DNA of 64,000 bases from Myxococcales bacterium (GCA_029861865.1 JAOTYL010000007.1:149543-213542), one strand, 5' to 3'; numbered from the stretch's first letter, positions 11,906-21,167 are shown. A program made the numbers and translations. Notes: generated by a model from the letters alone, not told the origin.

Positions 11906-12220
11906 TCACTCCACCAAGACGGCGGTTCCATAGGCGAGAATTTCGGATGCGCCTTGGGCCACCGACGAAGTCGTAAACCGAACGTTGATTACCGCATTCG
12001 CACCGAGCTCTTGCGCTTGGGCTACCATCCGGCTCGTAGCCTCCGCACGGCTTTCCTGCAGTAGCTCGGTGTAGCCCTTGAGCTCTCCACCGACGATGTT
12101 TTTCAGTCCCGCAGCGAAATCACGGCCGAAATGTTTTGCGCGGATGGTGCTTCCTTGCACGAGCCCGAAGTGCTTGAGGATGCGCCGGTCCGGAACGTTG
12201 TCGATGTTGGTGAGAATCAC
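11906..12220 (-). CDS. YbjQ/UPF0145 family protein
   Basis: At 104 aa this matches almost end to end the small conserved YbjQ family: TNIDNVPDRRILKHFGLVQG, GLKNIVGGELKGYTELL, and the hallmark ending ASEILAYGTAVLVE. The family is sometimes labelled heavy-metal-binding, but no metal ligands stand out and the role is unknown. It is the first gene of the YbjQ - anchored YbjQ - enoyl-CoA hydratase unit and is divergent from ugd across 83 bp that probably hold both promoters. Confidence 0.9.
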   Translation of the reverse strand: MILTNIDNVPDRRILKHFGLVQGSTIRAKHFGRDFAAGLKNIVGGELKGYTELLQESRAEATSRMVAQAQELGANAVINVRFTTSSVAQGASEILAYGTAVLVE

Positions 12221-12303
12221 GGCGCCTCTTGATGGTACTTGTACCAGCTTCGGCGTCGTCTTGACATCTTTCGAGATGTGCCGATCGGTGCTAGAAGTCG
12301 ACC

Positions 12304-13620
12304 GTGAGACTGTGCGTCGTCGGCACTGGGTATGTGGGTCTGGTCACCGGCGCGTGCTTCGCCGCGACCGGTCAGCGCGTCATCTGCGTGGACAAAGACG
12401 AGTCCAAGATCGAGAGGCTCCGAAGGTCCGAGGTCCCCATCTGCGAGCCCGGGCTCGAGGAATTGGTCGTGGAAAACGCCAAGGCAGGTCGTCTGGCCTT
12501 CTCGACCGACCTTGCGTCAGCGGTGCGCGATGTGGATCTGGCTTTCATCGCCGTGGGTACACCTCCGACCTTCGATGGCGAAGCCGATCTGAGCGCGGTG
12601 TTTGGAGTAGCGCAACAGCTCGTCGAGCACGCGAACCATGATCTGGTCATCGTTTTGAAGAGCACCGTGCCCGTCGGTACCAACGCCCAGGTCCAGCGCC
12701 TCGTCGCCGATGCCAAACACGAGACCCAGGTCGTTTCCAACCCCGAGTTCCTGAAGGAGGGTGGGGCGATCGACGACTTCATGTATCCCGACCGCATCGT
12801 CGCAGGAGTTCGTCCCGTCCACGACCGCGCGCGGCTTCTCATCAATCGCGTCTATCATCCACTGAACCTCTCGAATACCAAGATCGTTTGGATGAATCCG
12901 GAAAGCGCCGAGTTGACCAAGTACGCCGCGAATACGATGCTGGCGTTGAGGATCTCGTTCATGAACGAGCTCGCAGTTCTCTGCGAACAGGTGGGCGCAG
13001 ACGTGCAGAGCATTCGTCGCGGAATCGGAAGCGATCCGCGGATCGGGCCGCAGTTCCTTCACGCAGGCCCCGGCTACGGCGGGTCGTGTTTTCCGAAAGA
13101 CGTCAAGGCTCTCGTAGCGACCGCGCGCCGTCATGGCATCGAGCTCGAGCTCGCGGACGCCACCAACCGCGTCAATGTGCGGCATCGGAGCTTCGTGGCG
13201 CGCAAGCTGAAGCGACGCTTAGGAAGCGAGCTCGCAGGTAAGCGAATCGCGATCTGGGGTCTGGCGTTCAAGCCGGGCACAGACGACATTCGGGAGTCGC
13301 CGTCGCTCACGACGATCGAGTTTCTGCTCAACGAGGGCTGCAAGGTCGTCGCCCACGACCCGGAAGCCATGGAAAACACGAGAGAAATGTTCGGCGACAA
13401 GGTCGAGCTCGTCGACGAAGCATACGACGCGCTGAAGAGCGCCGACGCCCTGGTGCTCCTGACCGAGTGGCGGGAGTATCAGTACCCGGAGTTCGATCGC
13501 ATCAAGGAGCTGATGCGCACGCCGGTGCTCTTGGACGGCCGAAACATTTGGGTGACCTACCGGCTCGCCGAGCAAGGCTTCGAGTATGAGGGCGTCGGCG
13601 TGCAGGCTGTCCAGTCGTGA
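12304..13620 (+). CDS. ugd: UDP-glucose 6-dehydrogenase
   Basis: This enzyme oxidises UDP-glucose to UDP-glucuronate with two NAD+, supplying acidic sugars for capsule, LPS or exopolysaccharide. The 438-aa protein has the N-terminal Rossmann motif VVGTGYVGLVTGACFA, the catalytic cysteine C262 in GPGYGGSCFPKDVKAL, and the C-terminal UDP-binding region (GLAFKPGTDDIRESPS). The start is GTG. The closest relatives by motif could also be other UDP-sugar dehydrogenases such as UDP-ManNAc dehydrogenase, but the active-site wording favours Ugd. The SRAP gene starts 6 bp after its stop, so they are probably co-transcribed. Confidence 0.93.
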   Translation: MRLCVVGTGYVGLVTGACFAATGQRVICVDKDESKIERLRRSEVPICEPGLEELVVENAKAGRLAFSTDLASAVRDVDLAFIAVGTPPTFDGEADLSAVFGVAQQLVEHANHDLVIVLKSTVPVGTNAQVQRLVADAKHETQVVSNPEFLKEGGAIDDFMYPDRIVAGVRPVHDRARLLINRVYHPLNLSNTKIVWMNPESAELTKYAANTMLALRISFMNELAVLCEQVGADVQSIRRGIGSDPRIGPQFLHAGPGYGGSCFPKDVKALVATARRHGIELELADATNRVNVRHRSFVARKLKRRLGSELAGKRIAIWGLAFKPGTDDIRESPSLTTIEFLLNEGCKVVAHDPEAMENTREMFGDKVELVDEAYDALKSADALVLLTEWREYQYPEFDRIKELMRTPVLLDGRNIWVTYRLAEQGFEYEGVGVQAVQS

Positions 13621-13626
13621 GCCGAT

Positions 13627-14250
13627 ATGTGCGGTCGATACACGCTAGCGTGTCCCGACGAGGAAGCACTCCTCCGCGGCCTCCCGTTCAACGAGTTTAG
13701 CGAGACCCGGATTCAGTTTCGGCCGCGGTACAACGTGGCGCCGGGGCAACGCAATCCGGTAGTCTACCTTTCCGACGCTGGGCCTGTCTTGGCCGACGCA
13801 CTCTGGGGTCTGGAGCGACGCGGCGGTGGCATCGTGATCAACGCCCGTGCCGAGACAGCCGACCGCACACAGATGTTTCGTGACGCATTTCGCGATGGTC
13901 GATGCGTCGTGCCCGCCGACGGATTTTTCGAATGGAGGCGAGAAGGTCGAGTCAACCAGCCCTACCTCTTTCGACGAAAAGACGAGGGTCTGTTCTTGAT
14001 GGCGGGCCTTTGCGAGGGCGGGCGCTACGTGATCCTCACGCGCGACGCCGAAGGCGAGGTAGTCGACATCCACGACCGCATGCCCGTTCTTCTCGAACCG
14101 GAAGAGGCCCACCGCTGGCTGAAGCAGGGAGACGTGGGGAAAGGCCCAGCGCTCAAGAAAGCCCGCGTATCACCCCGAGTCAACCGCATCGAGCACGACG
14201 ACCCCGACTGCATCGTACCGGTCTCCCAACGATCCTTCGACTTCGACTAA
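13627..14250 (+). CDS. SRAP domain protein (HMCES/YedK family)
   Basis: SRAP proteins shield abasic sites in single-stranded DNA by forming a covalent thiazolidine DNA-protein crosslink. The reactive Cys2 is present (MCGRYTL), along with the conserved Asn in VINARAETA, the Glu in GFFEWRR and the His in IHDRMPVLL, so the protein should be active. It is 207 aa, standard for the family, and needs initiator Met removal to expose Cys2. It lies 6 bp after ugd, an unexpected partner for a DNA repair gene. A structured intergenic repeat follows the stop. Confidence 0.95.
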   Translation: MCGRYTLACPDEEALLRGLPFNEFSETRIQFRPRYNVAPGQRNPVVYLSDAGPVLADALWGLERRGGGIVINARAETADRTQMFRDAFRDGRCVVPADGFFEWRREGRVNQPYLFRRKDEGLFLMAGLCEGGRYVILTRDAEGEVVDIHDRMPVLLEPEEAHRWLKQGDVGKGPALKKARVSPRVNRIEHDDPDCIVPVSQRSFDFD

Positions 14251-14312
14251 GAGCTCGACCGCCTACGGCAGGCGGTGGGTCCCGCCCCCACCACCCCCAC
14301 ACTAGCGCCTAA
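14251..14312. repeat. GC-rich intergenic repeat between convergent genes (copy A)
   Basis: The space between the converging SRAP and acyl-CoA dehydrogenase genes is filled by a C-rich element containing an inverted repeat (ACCGCCT / AGGCGGT) followed by GGTCCCGCCCCC and ACCACCCCCACACTAGCGC. The same element in the opposite orientation occurs at 22031-22083, also between convergent genes. It includes the TAG stop of the acyl-CoA dehydrogenase. It may act as a bidirectional terminator or be a dispersed palindromic repeat. Confidence 0.6.
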
Positions 14313-16051
14313 ATGGTATCCCAGCGGAAGCGCTCGGTTTCGAACGCGTCATCGGCGAGGGCCTTGACGATCTCGTCGTCATTGGTGTCGATCCGCCGGA
14401 AGTTGCGCTTGATCCGGACCTTGGCCTCACGGGCAAACGTTTTCAGAAGGTCGATCTCTAGCGCCGCGGCTTCGACGCCATTAGCCTCGATCGACGATTG
14501 AACGCGACTGATGGTGCACGCCATTACGAAGAGGTCGATCATGATTTCCGCCAAGCGTTCGCTCGCGAACTGCTTGCCGATGATGGCCTTGCCGTGCTTG
14601 CGGAGGATGCTGTCCGTGGCTTGGGCGAGGTAGCGAGTTTCTTCTTCGAAGATTTTGGCTTGCTCTTGGATCGCTTCGTGGATCTTCTGGAAGCCCGGCT
14701 CGCCGCCGACTCCGGTCCGGAGCGAGGCGTGCTTCCTCGCGTAATCCGACAAGACCCCGAACCCCTTGATCGGGTGGTTCAAGATGTCTTTCATGGTCGA
14801 GGACAGCTCTTGGAGTTGGCTCGCGACGTCGTTCATCGCGGTCAATGCGATGAGCAGCCTCAAGATCTCGTTCGTGCCCTCGAAGATGCGGTTGATTCGG
14901 CAGTCCCGCACGACGCGCTCGTACGGATACTCCCGCATGTACCCGTTGCCGCCGGCAATTTGAAGCGCCTCATCGGCGGTCTTCCACAGACACTCGGTGG
15001 CGTACACCTTGGAGATGGCAGCTTCGACCTGATACTCCTTATAGCCCGCGTCGATCAGCCCGCCCACCATCGTGACGACCGCTTCGGAGGTGTAGCAGTC
15101 GATCACCATCTGCCCGACCTTCTTCTTGATCAGGCCGTAGCTCGAAATGGGCTCGCCAAACGTCTTGCGCTCGTTGGCTTGCTTGGTGGAGAGCTCGATC
15201 AGGCGCTTCATGGCGCCAACGGAGCCCCCGCCGAGGCCCGTGCGCCCGCTGTTCAAGATCATCATCGCCACTTTGAACCCGTGGCCAACCTCACCGAGGA
15301 CGTTCGCGTCGGGCACTCTGACGCCGTCGAAGAGAACCGTCGTCGTGGGGTTCGATCGCAGACCCATCTTGTCCTCGTGCGGCCCGATGCTGACGCCTTC
15401 CATGTCCTTGGTGACGATGAACGCGGTCATCTTGCCTCGGCCGCCTTCCTCAGGGGTCTTGGCAAACACGGTGAAGAAATCGGCGAAGCCGCCATTGGTG
15501 ATCCACAGCTTGTTGCCGGTGAGAACCCAGTGGTCTCCCTCTTTGACCGCCGTCGTTTTGATGGCTGCGGCGTCGGAACCAGCGCCGGGCTCAGTGAGAC
15601 AATAGGCCGCAATCATTTCGCCGGAAGCGAGTTTCGGCATGTAGCGTTTGTTTTGGTCCTCGGTGCCGAAGAGCAGCAGCCCGCGCATTCCGATCGAGCT
15701 GTGCGCTCCGATCGTCACCGCCACCGATGCGTCGTACTTCGCAACCTCTTGTAGCGTGCGTGAGTAGGCCATGTTGCCGAGCCCCATACCGCCATGGTCT
15801 TCCGGGATGACCAAGCCGAACATCCCGAACTCTTTGAGCTCGTCGATGAACTCTTGGGGCAGCTCTCCGGCGACATCCCACTTGCGAAAGTCCTCGGCGC
15901 GCGTCCCAAGCAACCCTTGAAGGGCACCCGAAATGTCGGTGAGCGTTTCCCGCTGTGCGTCCGACATGGTGGGAAAGGGGCAGATGACGTCCTGTTCGAT
16001 GCGCCCCATGCAAAGCGAGCGCATGAAGCTGGTGGTTTCTTTGTCGGGCAC
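14309..16051 (-). CDS. acyl-CoA dehydrogenase (long-chain VLCAD/ACAD9-like)
   Basis: This FAD enzyme catalyses the first step of beta-oxidation and passes electrons to ETF. The 580-aa protein has the ACAD core (YCLTEPGAGSDAAAIKTTA, WITNGGFADFFTVFAKT) and the catalytic Glu in RIFEGTNEILR near residue 395. It also has the extra C-terminal helical domain typical of the VLCAD/ACAD9 group, which usually contacts membranes and takes long chains. GTG 16051 is chosen because AAGGAG lies just upstream, and longer forms lack a site. It is monocistronic between a repeat element and a barrel gene. Confidence 0.92.
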   Translation of the reverse strand: MPDKETTSFMRSLCMGRIEQDVICPFPTMSDAQRETLTDISGALQGLLGTRAEDFRKWDVAGELPQEFIDELKEFGMFGLVIPEDHGGMGLGNMAYSRTLQEVAKYDASVAVTIGAHSSIGMRGLLLFGTEDQNKRYMPKLASGEMIAAYCLTEPGAGSDAAAIKTTAVKEGDHWVLTGNKLWITNGGFADFFTVFAKTPEEGGRGKMTAFIVTKDMEGVSIGPHEDKMGLRSNPTTTVLFDGVRVPDANVLGEVGHGFKVAMMILNSGRTGLGGGSVGAMKRLIELSTKQANERKTFGEPISSYGLIKKKVGQMVIDCYTSEAVVTMVGGLIDAGYKEYQVEAAISKVYATECLWKTADEALQIAGGNGYMREYPYERVVRDCRINRIFEGTNEILRLLIALTAMNDVASQLQELSSTMKDILNHPIKGFGVLSDYARKHASLRTGVGGEPGFQKIHEAIQEQAKIFEEETRYLAQATDSILRKHGKAIIGKQFASERLAEIMIDLFVMACTISRVQSSIEANGVEAAALEIDLLKTFAREAKVRIKRNFRRIDTNDDEIVKALADDAFETERFRWDTI

Positions 16052-16118
16052 GGGTCGCTCCTTTTCGAGTGACCTATCATGCACGCTGGCTCCGCCCGCG
16101 TCCATGCGCTTAGGCAGC

Positions 16119-16796
16119 CTATTTCATCACGCCCCAGAACGACGTGCCGACCCAGATTCGCCAAGCGAACGAAACATCTGCGTTTCCGTTGCCGACCGAT
16201 ATGCCGGGTCCGAGCTCGAACAACACGAAGGGCGAAACTCGGTCGCTCGCCTTGATCTCGACTCCCATCCGGAAGAGAAGCGGGATCACACCGAAAGTGC
16301 CGACGTCCTTGTTGCTGATGTACACCGCGAAGGGGATCGTTCCGCCGGTGATGACGCTCACCCGCTGATGGACGTCGATCGACACTGGCGCTGCCGCCTC
16401 GGCTTTGATTCCAAAGGTGAACGAATCGGCGCGGTTTCCCGCGAGCAGGATCCCGGGTGTGAATCGAAACGCCACATCGTTGGTAACCCTTCGTCGGTTT
16501 TTGGTCGACAAGTGCCAACGCAACGGTGCGCTCAGTCCCAAGCCGATCCGGATGAAGCGCCCGCTGCCGTACGCCGCCGCCCAGTCCCCGTACACGAGCG
16601 CCCCCTTCAAAGCCCAGTCGAGCCTTCGTGGGCCCTGGTTCCACCATTCGTAAAACAAGCTCGGGTATCCCACACCGATGTTGTGTACGTTATCGTTTCG
16701 TAAACGCTTGCCACCAATCGTCGAGTTGGTGGGCCCCGCCAGCGCCGGGCTCGCCATCGCAAGCACCAACGCAACTACCCCAACTGCCTTCTTCAT
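16119..16796 (-). CDS. outer-membrane beta-barrel protein, paralogue 1
   Basis: A 225-aa secreted protein with a Sec signal peptide cleaved after SPALA. The mature part is alternating hydrophobic/polar strands rich in Gly and aromatic residues and ends in an aromatic strand (SFAWRIWVGTSFWGVMK), as expected for a barrel. It shares the opening GPTNSTIGGK, the VGYPSxxYEWWN block and the terminal strand with the gene at 16878-17660, so the two arose by tandem duplication. The ligand is unknown. It ends 67 bp downstream of the acyl-CoA dehydrogenase start. Confidence 0.75.
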   Translation of the reverse strand: MKKAVGVVALVLAMASPALAGPTNSTIGGKRLRNDNVHNIGVGYPSLFYEWWNQGPRRLDWALKGALVYGDWAAAYGSGRFIRIGLGLSAPLRWHLSTKNRRRVTNDVAFRFTPGILLAGNRADSFTFGIKAEAAAPVSIDVHQRVSVITGGTIPFAVYISNKDVGTFGVIPLLFRMGVEIKASDRVSPFVLFELGPGISVGNGNADVSFAWRIWVGTSFWGVMK

Positions 16797-16815
16797 CGAT
16801 CTCTCCCCCTAATGA

Positions 16816-16855
16816 GAAAAGGGGACTGTCCCCTTTCATGAGAAACAGTCCCCTA
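16816..16855 (-). terminator. palindrome GGGGACWGTCCCC with T-run (terminator-like repeat)
   Basis: Read on the minus strand, downstream of the 16878-17660 gene, this is an AAGGGGAC-A-GTCCCCTT palindrome followed by TTTTCTC, preceded by a partial second copy (AGGGGACTGT). The same 13-base core occurs at 27772-27784. The T-run suggests an intrinsic terminator, while its recurrence suggests a dispersed repeat. It lies between the two paralogous barrel genes. Confidence 0.45.
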
Positions 16856-16877
16856 AAGTTGAGTGCTCACCCGCGGT

Positions 16878-17660
16878 TTATTCGACTTCGATCTCCTCGA
16901 CCACGATAACCTCCTCGCCGCCGCCAGAGGCTGAGTCGCTCTTATCCTTGTTCTTGCCGAGAACACCCCAAAACGCGGTGCCTGCGCCGATGCGCCACGC
17001 AAACGAGGCGCCCGAGACCCCTTGGCCCACGTTGATGCCGGGGCCGAGGTCAAAAAAGAACCAAGGTGCGACGTTGTCATTGGCCTTGATCTCCACACCA
17101 AGACGCACGAGCAGCGGAATGAGCCCGTTATCGGGCCCATCCCGGAAGAAGTAGGTAAACGGGATGTACCCGCCTGTCACCACGCTGACCCGCTCATGGA
17201 CGTCGATTGAGACCGGTGCGCCCACCTCGGTTTTGATGCCGAAGGTAAAGTTTTCTCCGGCTACAAAAGCGGAACCTTTCGCGATGAGGATGCCCGGCTT
17301 GAAGAGAATACCAACGTCATTGGTGACCTTGGGGCGCTCCTTTTCAGCGAGGTGCCAGCGGAGGATGCCGTTGATGCCGAGGCCAATCCGGATGACGCGA
17401 ACCCCAACGCTCCCAAAGCCGGTTCGACTGGTGGTTGCTGCTCCCCAGCTGCCGCCATAAACCAGATCGCCTCCCAGCCCCCAGTCGAGCTTGTTCTTAC
17501 CCTTGTTCCACCACTCGTACAGCATGCTCGGATAACCGACGCCACCGCTGTGGACCATGTCCTGTTCGAGCTTCTTGCCGCCGATCGTCGAGTTTGCCGG
17601 CCCGGCGAGCGCAGGGCTCGCCATTGCAAGCACCAAGATGAATACACCTATAGCTCTCAT
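16878..17660 (-). CDS. outer-membrane beta-barrel protein, paralogue 2
   Basis: A 260-aa paralogue of the preceding gene on this strand. The signal peptide contains the same LVLAMASPALAGP stretch, followed by NSTIGGKKL, VGYPSMLYEWWN and barrel-like strands ending SFAWRIGAGTAFWGVLG. It differs in having an acidic, Ser/Gly-rich C-terminal tail after the last strand (ending VIVVEEIEVE), which should lie in the periplasm. ATG 17660 has a GGAG site upstream. The function is unknown, and it could be a porin or a sensor of envelope state. Confidence 0.75.
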   Translation of the reverse strand: MRAIGVFILVLAMASPALAGPANSTIGGKKLEQDMVHSGGVGYPSMLYEWWNKGKNKLDWGLGGDLVYGGSWGAATTSRTGFGSVGVRVIRIGLGINGILRWHLAEKERPKVTNDVGILFKPGILIAKGSAFVAGENFTFGIKTEVGAPVSIDVHERVSVVTGGYIPFTYFFRDGPDNGLIPLLVRLGVEIKANDNVAPWFFFDLGPGINVGQGVSGASFAWRIGAGTAFWGVLGKNKDKSDSASGGGEEVIVVEEIEVE

Positions 17661-17850
17661 TTCCAGCTGCTCCTTCCCCAAAGGTGGGCCGAGACTAGGC
17701 GACAATCGGACGTCTCGCTAGTGAATAAATCACTCGCAGGGGGTCGTACCAGAATCGCGCTCTCGAGAAGTATCATTGATGCATCAGAGCAGGTTCAAAG
17801 CCCTTGACCTGACGGGTTGAGCCACCATAAGCCGCCAGGAGGAGGGATCT

Positions 17851-18489
17851 ATGAGAGCTATCGTCTGTGTCGTCGCCGTGGGCTTAGTCGTCGGATGCGA
17901 GGATCCGGGAGCAAAGGTCGAGAGCGCCACCGTAGAGGCGCCCTCCGAGCAGGCCCACGCCGCAGAACCAACCGAGACGCCGCCCGCGAAAGCCGGCCCG
18001 CTGCTCTCGATCATGCCCGGGAACACCAAGATCGCGTTCGTCGGAGCCAAGGTGACGCGGAGTCACGACGGCGGGTTCACGAAGTTCGCGGGGACCGTTG
18101 ACGTTCGCGAGCCGATCGAAGAGAGCATCATCGAGGTCACGATCGACACGTCTTCCCTCTACTCCGATGAGGACAAGCTCACGAAGCACCTCAAGTCGCC
18201 GGATTTCTTCGATGTGGCGAAGTACCCCTCGGCGAAATTTCATTCGACCAAGATCACGAAAACCGACACTGGGCACGCGATCACGGGTGACCTCACGCTT
18301 CACGGCGTAACCAAGTCGATCACGTTTCCCGCGACGATCAGTAAGGGCGCCGACGGTGGCATTGCGAGCACTGCCGAGTTCGCGATCGATCGTCAGGACT
18401 TTGGGATCGCGTACCCGGGGATGCCGGACGACTTGATCCGCGACAAGGTCGTCATCAAGCTCGACTTGAAGCTCCCGCCCCAGAGTTAG
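17851..18489 (+). CDS. YceI family lipoprotein
   Basis: The YceI domain is a lipocalin-like barrel that binds isoprenoid chains such as polyprenyl or ubiquinone-like lipids. A lipoprotein signal (VVGC near residue 16) and an Ala/Glu/Pro linker precede the domain, which has the hallmark pieces DEDKLTKHLKSPDFFDVAKY, ITGDLTLHGVTKSITFPA and AIDRQDFGIAYPG. A strong AGGAGG site sits 6 bases before the ATG. The final 35 bp overlap the convergent DUF3556-like gene. Confidence 0.92.
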   Translation: MRAIVCVVAVGLVVGCEDPGAKVESATVEAPSEQAHAAEPTETPPAKAGPLLSIMPGNTKIAFVGAKVTRSHDGGFTKFAGTVDVREPIEESIIEVTIDTSSLYSDEDKLTKHLKSPDFFDVAKYPSAKFHSTKITKTDTGHAITGDLTLHGVTKSITFPATISKGADGGIASTAEFAIDRQDFGIAYPGMPDDLIRDKVVIKLDLKLPPQS

Positions 18490-20137
18490 GCCAACTCGCT
18501 GCGTCGGGCCAAGGTTGGAGATCCCGAAGGTCATTCACGTCGACCTTGCCGGTTGCGATCACGCCTGTCGCTGCGTCTGCGATCGTCCAGGCCATGGTGG
18601 GTCTTCCCATCGGCTGAGACTCGACGAAGATGCACCGCAGCTCGCCTTCTTCGAATCCGCACTGCTCCTGCACAGCTTGCAGCAGCTGCATGTCATGAAG
18701 ATGCCCGTCCCCAAAGTTCCAGCCGATGACAATTCCAGCCACCAGCTCGCCGTCGAGGTATTCGTATTCGTCGATGTTGTCGACGGCTTTCGGCAAGATT
18801 TGGTGTAGAGCGCGTCCTTGTAAGTGCATCGCGCGAAACGCCAGAACCTTCGAGGTAATCGCGGTAATCGTGGCGTCGTCGTACAGCTTTCCGAGCTGGT
18901 CCTGAATCCGGGGCGAAGCCTTGATGAGGTGCTCGTCGAGCTTCTTCGAGCTGTCACCTTTGAACAGCCATACGCCGTATGGCCAGTTGCCGGCGTAATA
19001 CCGCATCGAGCAGAGAAACGATACCCGCGAAGGCACCAGGTTTCCGATCAAGGGCACCAAGATGACGGAAAACACGAGGAATGCGATCAAGAACGGAGAA
19101 CTGATCGAGAACGCACTCACATCGGCGTAGTGCCCGAACAGAACGAATGCGCCGTACACCATGATCACGTTCCATTCGATCGGAACACCCATCGGAATGC
19201 TGCTGGTGATGAAGGTGTGGAACAAGACCATCGTCGCCAGCGCGATCGTCGTCGTCGTTCCTCCATCGCTGAACAAGAGAACGAGTGGGAAGCTGAGCTC
19301 GACGACTGTCCCCGCATGCGCCATCACGCGCGCGAGGGTCGACGGCCGGAGATCGTCAGGGTAACTGCGAAATAAACGCTTGCGAATCGACCCGAAGTTC
19401 GTGAGCGGGCTGTTGCTCTGCATCACGGCCACGACCGATGGGAAGTGGTAATTGAGCTTCGAAGTTGCTGCCCAGAGCCAGATCGCCACCCAGACGATCT
19501 TCGTTCCGGCGATCCAATCGGCGGCAAAGAGGAAGACGACCAGCGCCGTGTAGTAGTGCTCCCCGCGGGAAGCCAAGAAGATCGTCTTGTCCGCTAACCC
19601 CAGCACGGGGAGGATGATGACCGGCGGCAGCAGCAACTCGAGGCTGAGCTCCTGTGCGAAGAGGGCGCGGAACAGGACGGCCAGATACAGGATGTAGAGC
19701 GCGACATCGAGCACTGCGCGTCTCGAGCCTCCTAGCAGTGGCAGCCGCGGATGGAACGACATCTTCATCGTTCCGGGCCGCAAGAAGTAGAGGGCGCCGC
19801 CGAGAGGAGGATTGTACCGTCCCGTGAGTGGACCGCTCCCACAGCCGAGCCCGATGGCCTCGAAGGCCATGCTCCAAAGCACCGCTTTTTGAAACGCGAT
19901 CGGCTCGAAGTACCAAGAACCGAACGCACTGAGGTCGCCGAGCCCGGTCGTGAACGAGCAAAAAAAGCTCCATGCCCAGACATAGAAAACGACCTTGAGC
20001 ACGTACACGATGTAGATCGCCGCCGGAGTCCCATAGCCCTGGAGGGCCCACGACTGACAGACCATCTTGACCCGCTCGGGGAACGGTTTTTTCTGCCATT
20101 CGCCGATGTCGTACGGAGGAAGCTTGGGGTTCAGCAT
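18455..20137 (-). CDS. multi-span membrane protein, DUF3556-like
   Basis: A 560-aa protein with about ten hydrophobic segments in the first 380 residues and a cytosolic-looking C-terminal domain of about 160 residues (from PYGVWLFKGDSSKKLDEH on). The sequence style (NPKLPPYDIGEWQKKPFPER at the N-terminus) recalls the DUF3556 family known from actinobacteria and myxobacteria, whose function is not established. ATG 20137 is used, and the open frame upstream reads as shadow of the divergent GDPD gene. The 3' end overlaps the convergent yceI-like gene by 35 bp. Confidence 0.75.
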   Translation of the reverse strand: MLNPKLPPYDIGEWQKKPFPERVKMVCQSWALQGYGTPAAIYIVYVLKVVFYVWAWSFFCSFTTGLGDLSAFGSWYFEPIAFQKAVLWSMAFEAIGLGCGSGPLTGRYNPPLGGALYFLRPGTMKMSFHPRLPLLGGSRRAVLDVALYILYLAVLFRALFAQELSLELLLPPVIILPVLGLADKTIFLASRGEHYYTALVVFLFAADWIAGTKIVWVAIWLWAATSKLNYHFPSVVAVMQSNSPLTNFGSIRKRLFRSYPDDLRPSTLARVMAHAGTVVELSFPLVLLFSDGGTTTTIALATMVLFHTFITSSIPMGVPIEWNVIMVYGAFVLFGHYADVSAFSISSPFLIAFLVFSVILVPLIGNLVPSRVSFLCSMRYYAGNWPYGVWLFKGDSSKKLDEHLIKASPRIQDQLGKLYDDATITAITSKVLAFRAMHLQGRALHQILPKAVDNIDEYEYLDGELVAGIVIGWNFGDGHLHDMQLLQAVQEQCGFEEGELRCIFVESQPMGRPTMAWTIADAATGVIATGKVDVNDLRDLQPWPDAASWPNSGAGASSRA

Positions 20138-20276
20138 GTCGGGGCGACCATCGCAGCGAGAGTCGTCCGAAACGCTCCCAAGCGCAACGGTGTGGGAGCG
20201 AGCACGAGGGCGCGTCTGTCGCGAGTAAGATCCGCTTGCATTCGAACGAAGATCCGGCGAACCTCCGTCCGGCTTG

Positions 20277-21167
20277 ATGGGCTTTCCTCGTGCCAGCCAG
20301 CGCGTAAGGTCGTCGTGCATAGCGACGTGCTTCCTCTTCTTGTGCGCAGCTTGCGGGGACGACACCCCCGTTGCACCCGCCAACGAGCAGGTGCGCCAGC
20401 GAATCGTAAGCCTGGCGCCATCGGCGAACATTGGGCACCGAGGCACGGGGCTGACCCGCCCGGGACACGCGTTGCCCGAGAACTCGATCGTTTCGTTTGT
20501 GGCGGCAATGGCCGCAGGTGCCGACGGTATCGAGCTCGACGTGGAGATCACCCAAGATGGCCAGCTCATCGTGATGCACGACGACGACCTCGTTCGCACG
20601 ACCAACTGCACGGGGTGCGTCAGCGAGATGACGTTCGACGAGATTCGCGCATGTCGCTTGTTGGACGGCGAAGGGCAACCCACCGACGAACGTCCGCCGA
20701 CTCTCGAAGAGGTGTACGACGCCATTCCAAGCCCGGCTTTGATCAACGTCGAGCTCAAAGTCTTTGGGCCGGATTGCTCGACCGACACCACCGGTGCCGA
20801 TGCTCTCGTCCCCCGCGCCCTCGAGGAAGTGACGCGCCTCGGCGGGGAGGGCCGAACATTGTTTTCGTCTTTCGATCTGGAGGCCGCCGAGCTCGTCAAG
20901 CTAGAGCAACCTGAATACTATTCGGCCCTGCTTCTCGGACAGGCCGATTCCGACGATGTCGACCAAGCGTTGCTCCTTGGGCAAGACGCGATCCACCCGT
21001 TTTTCTCGATCGCCGCCGCGACGGTTGAAGACGCGCTCGACTCCGGCCTGCAGGTCAACGTGTGGACGGTGAATAGCGAAGTGGACATGGAAGCTAACCT
21101 CGACAAGGGCACGACCGGCATTATCACCGGCTTCCCCGGCGTACTGGCGGAGCTCCTCGCCAACTGA
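20277..21167 (+). CDS. glycerophosphodiester phosphodiesterase, lipoprotein
   Basis: This enzyme hydrolyses deacylated phospholipid diesters to glycerol-3-phosphate and an alcohol. A lipobox LCAAC near residue 27 predicts an envelope-anchored enzyme. The GDPD motifs are complete: IGHRGTG, ALPENSIVSF, GIELDVEITQDGQLIVMHDD, then INVELKVFG and the terminal VNVWTVN. Catalytic His residues lie in GHRG and MHDD. The downstream DUF6279-like lipoprotein starts 35 bp later on the same strand, suggesting a two-gene unit. It is divergent from the DUF3556-like gene. Confidence 0.93.
   Translation: MGFPRASQRVRSSCIATCFLFLCAACGDDTPVAPANEQVRQRIVSLAPSANIGHRGTGLTRPGHALPENSIVSFVAAMAAGADGIELDVEITQDGQLIVMHDDDLVRTTNCTGCVSEMTFDEIRACRLLDGEGQPTDERPPTLEEVYDAIPSPALINVELKVFGPDCSTDTTGADALVPRALEEVTRLGGEGRTLFSSFDLEAAELVKLEQPEYYSALLLGQADSDDVDQALLLGQDAIHPFFSIAAATVEDALDSGLQVNVWTVNSEVDMEANLDKGTTGIITGFPGVLAELLAN

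Noticed and set aside
14498..15754. Long plus-strand open frame inside the acyl-CoA dehydrogenase gene
   Set aside because: It is the complement of a clearly conserved ACAD sequence and has shadow-type composition (Asp/Arg/His-rich) with no domain.
20138..20899. N-terminal extension of the DUF3556-like frame
   Set aside because: Overlaps the GDPD coding sequence on the other strand and reads as Ser/Arg-rich shadow.
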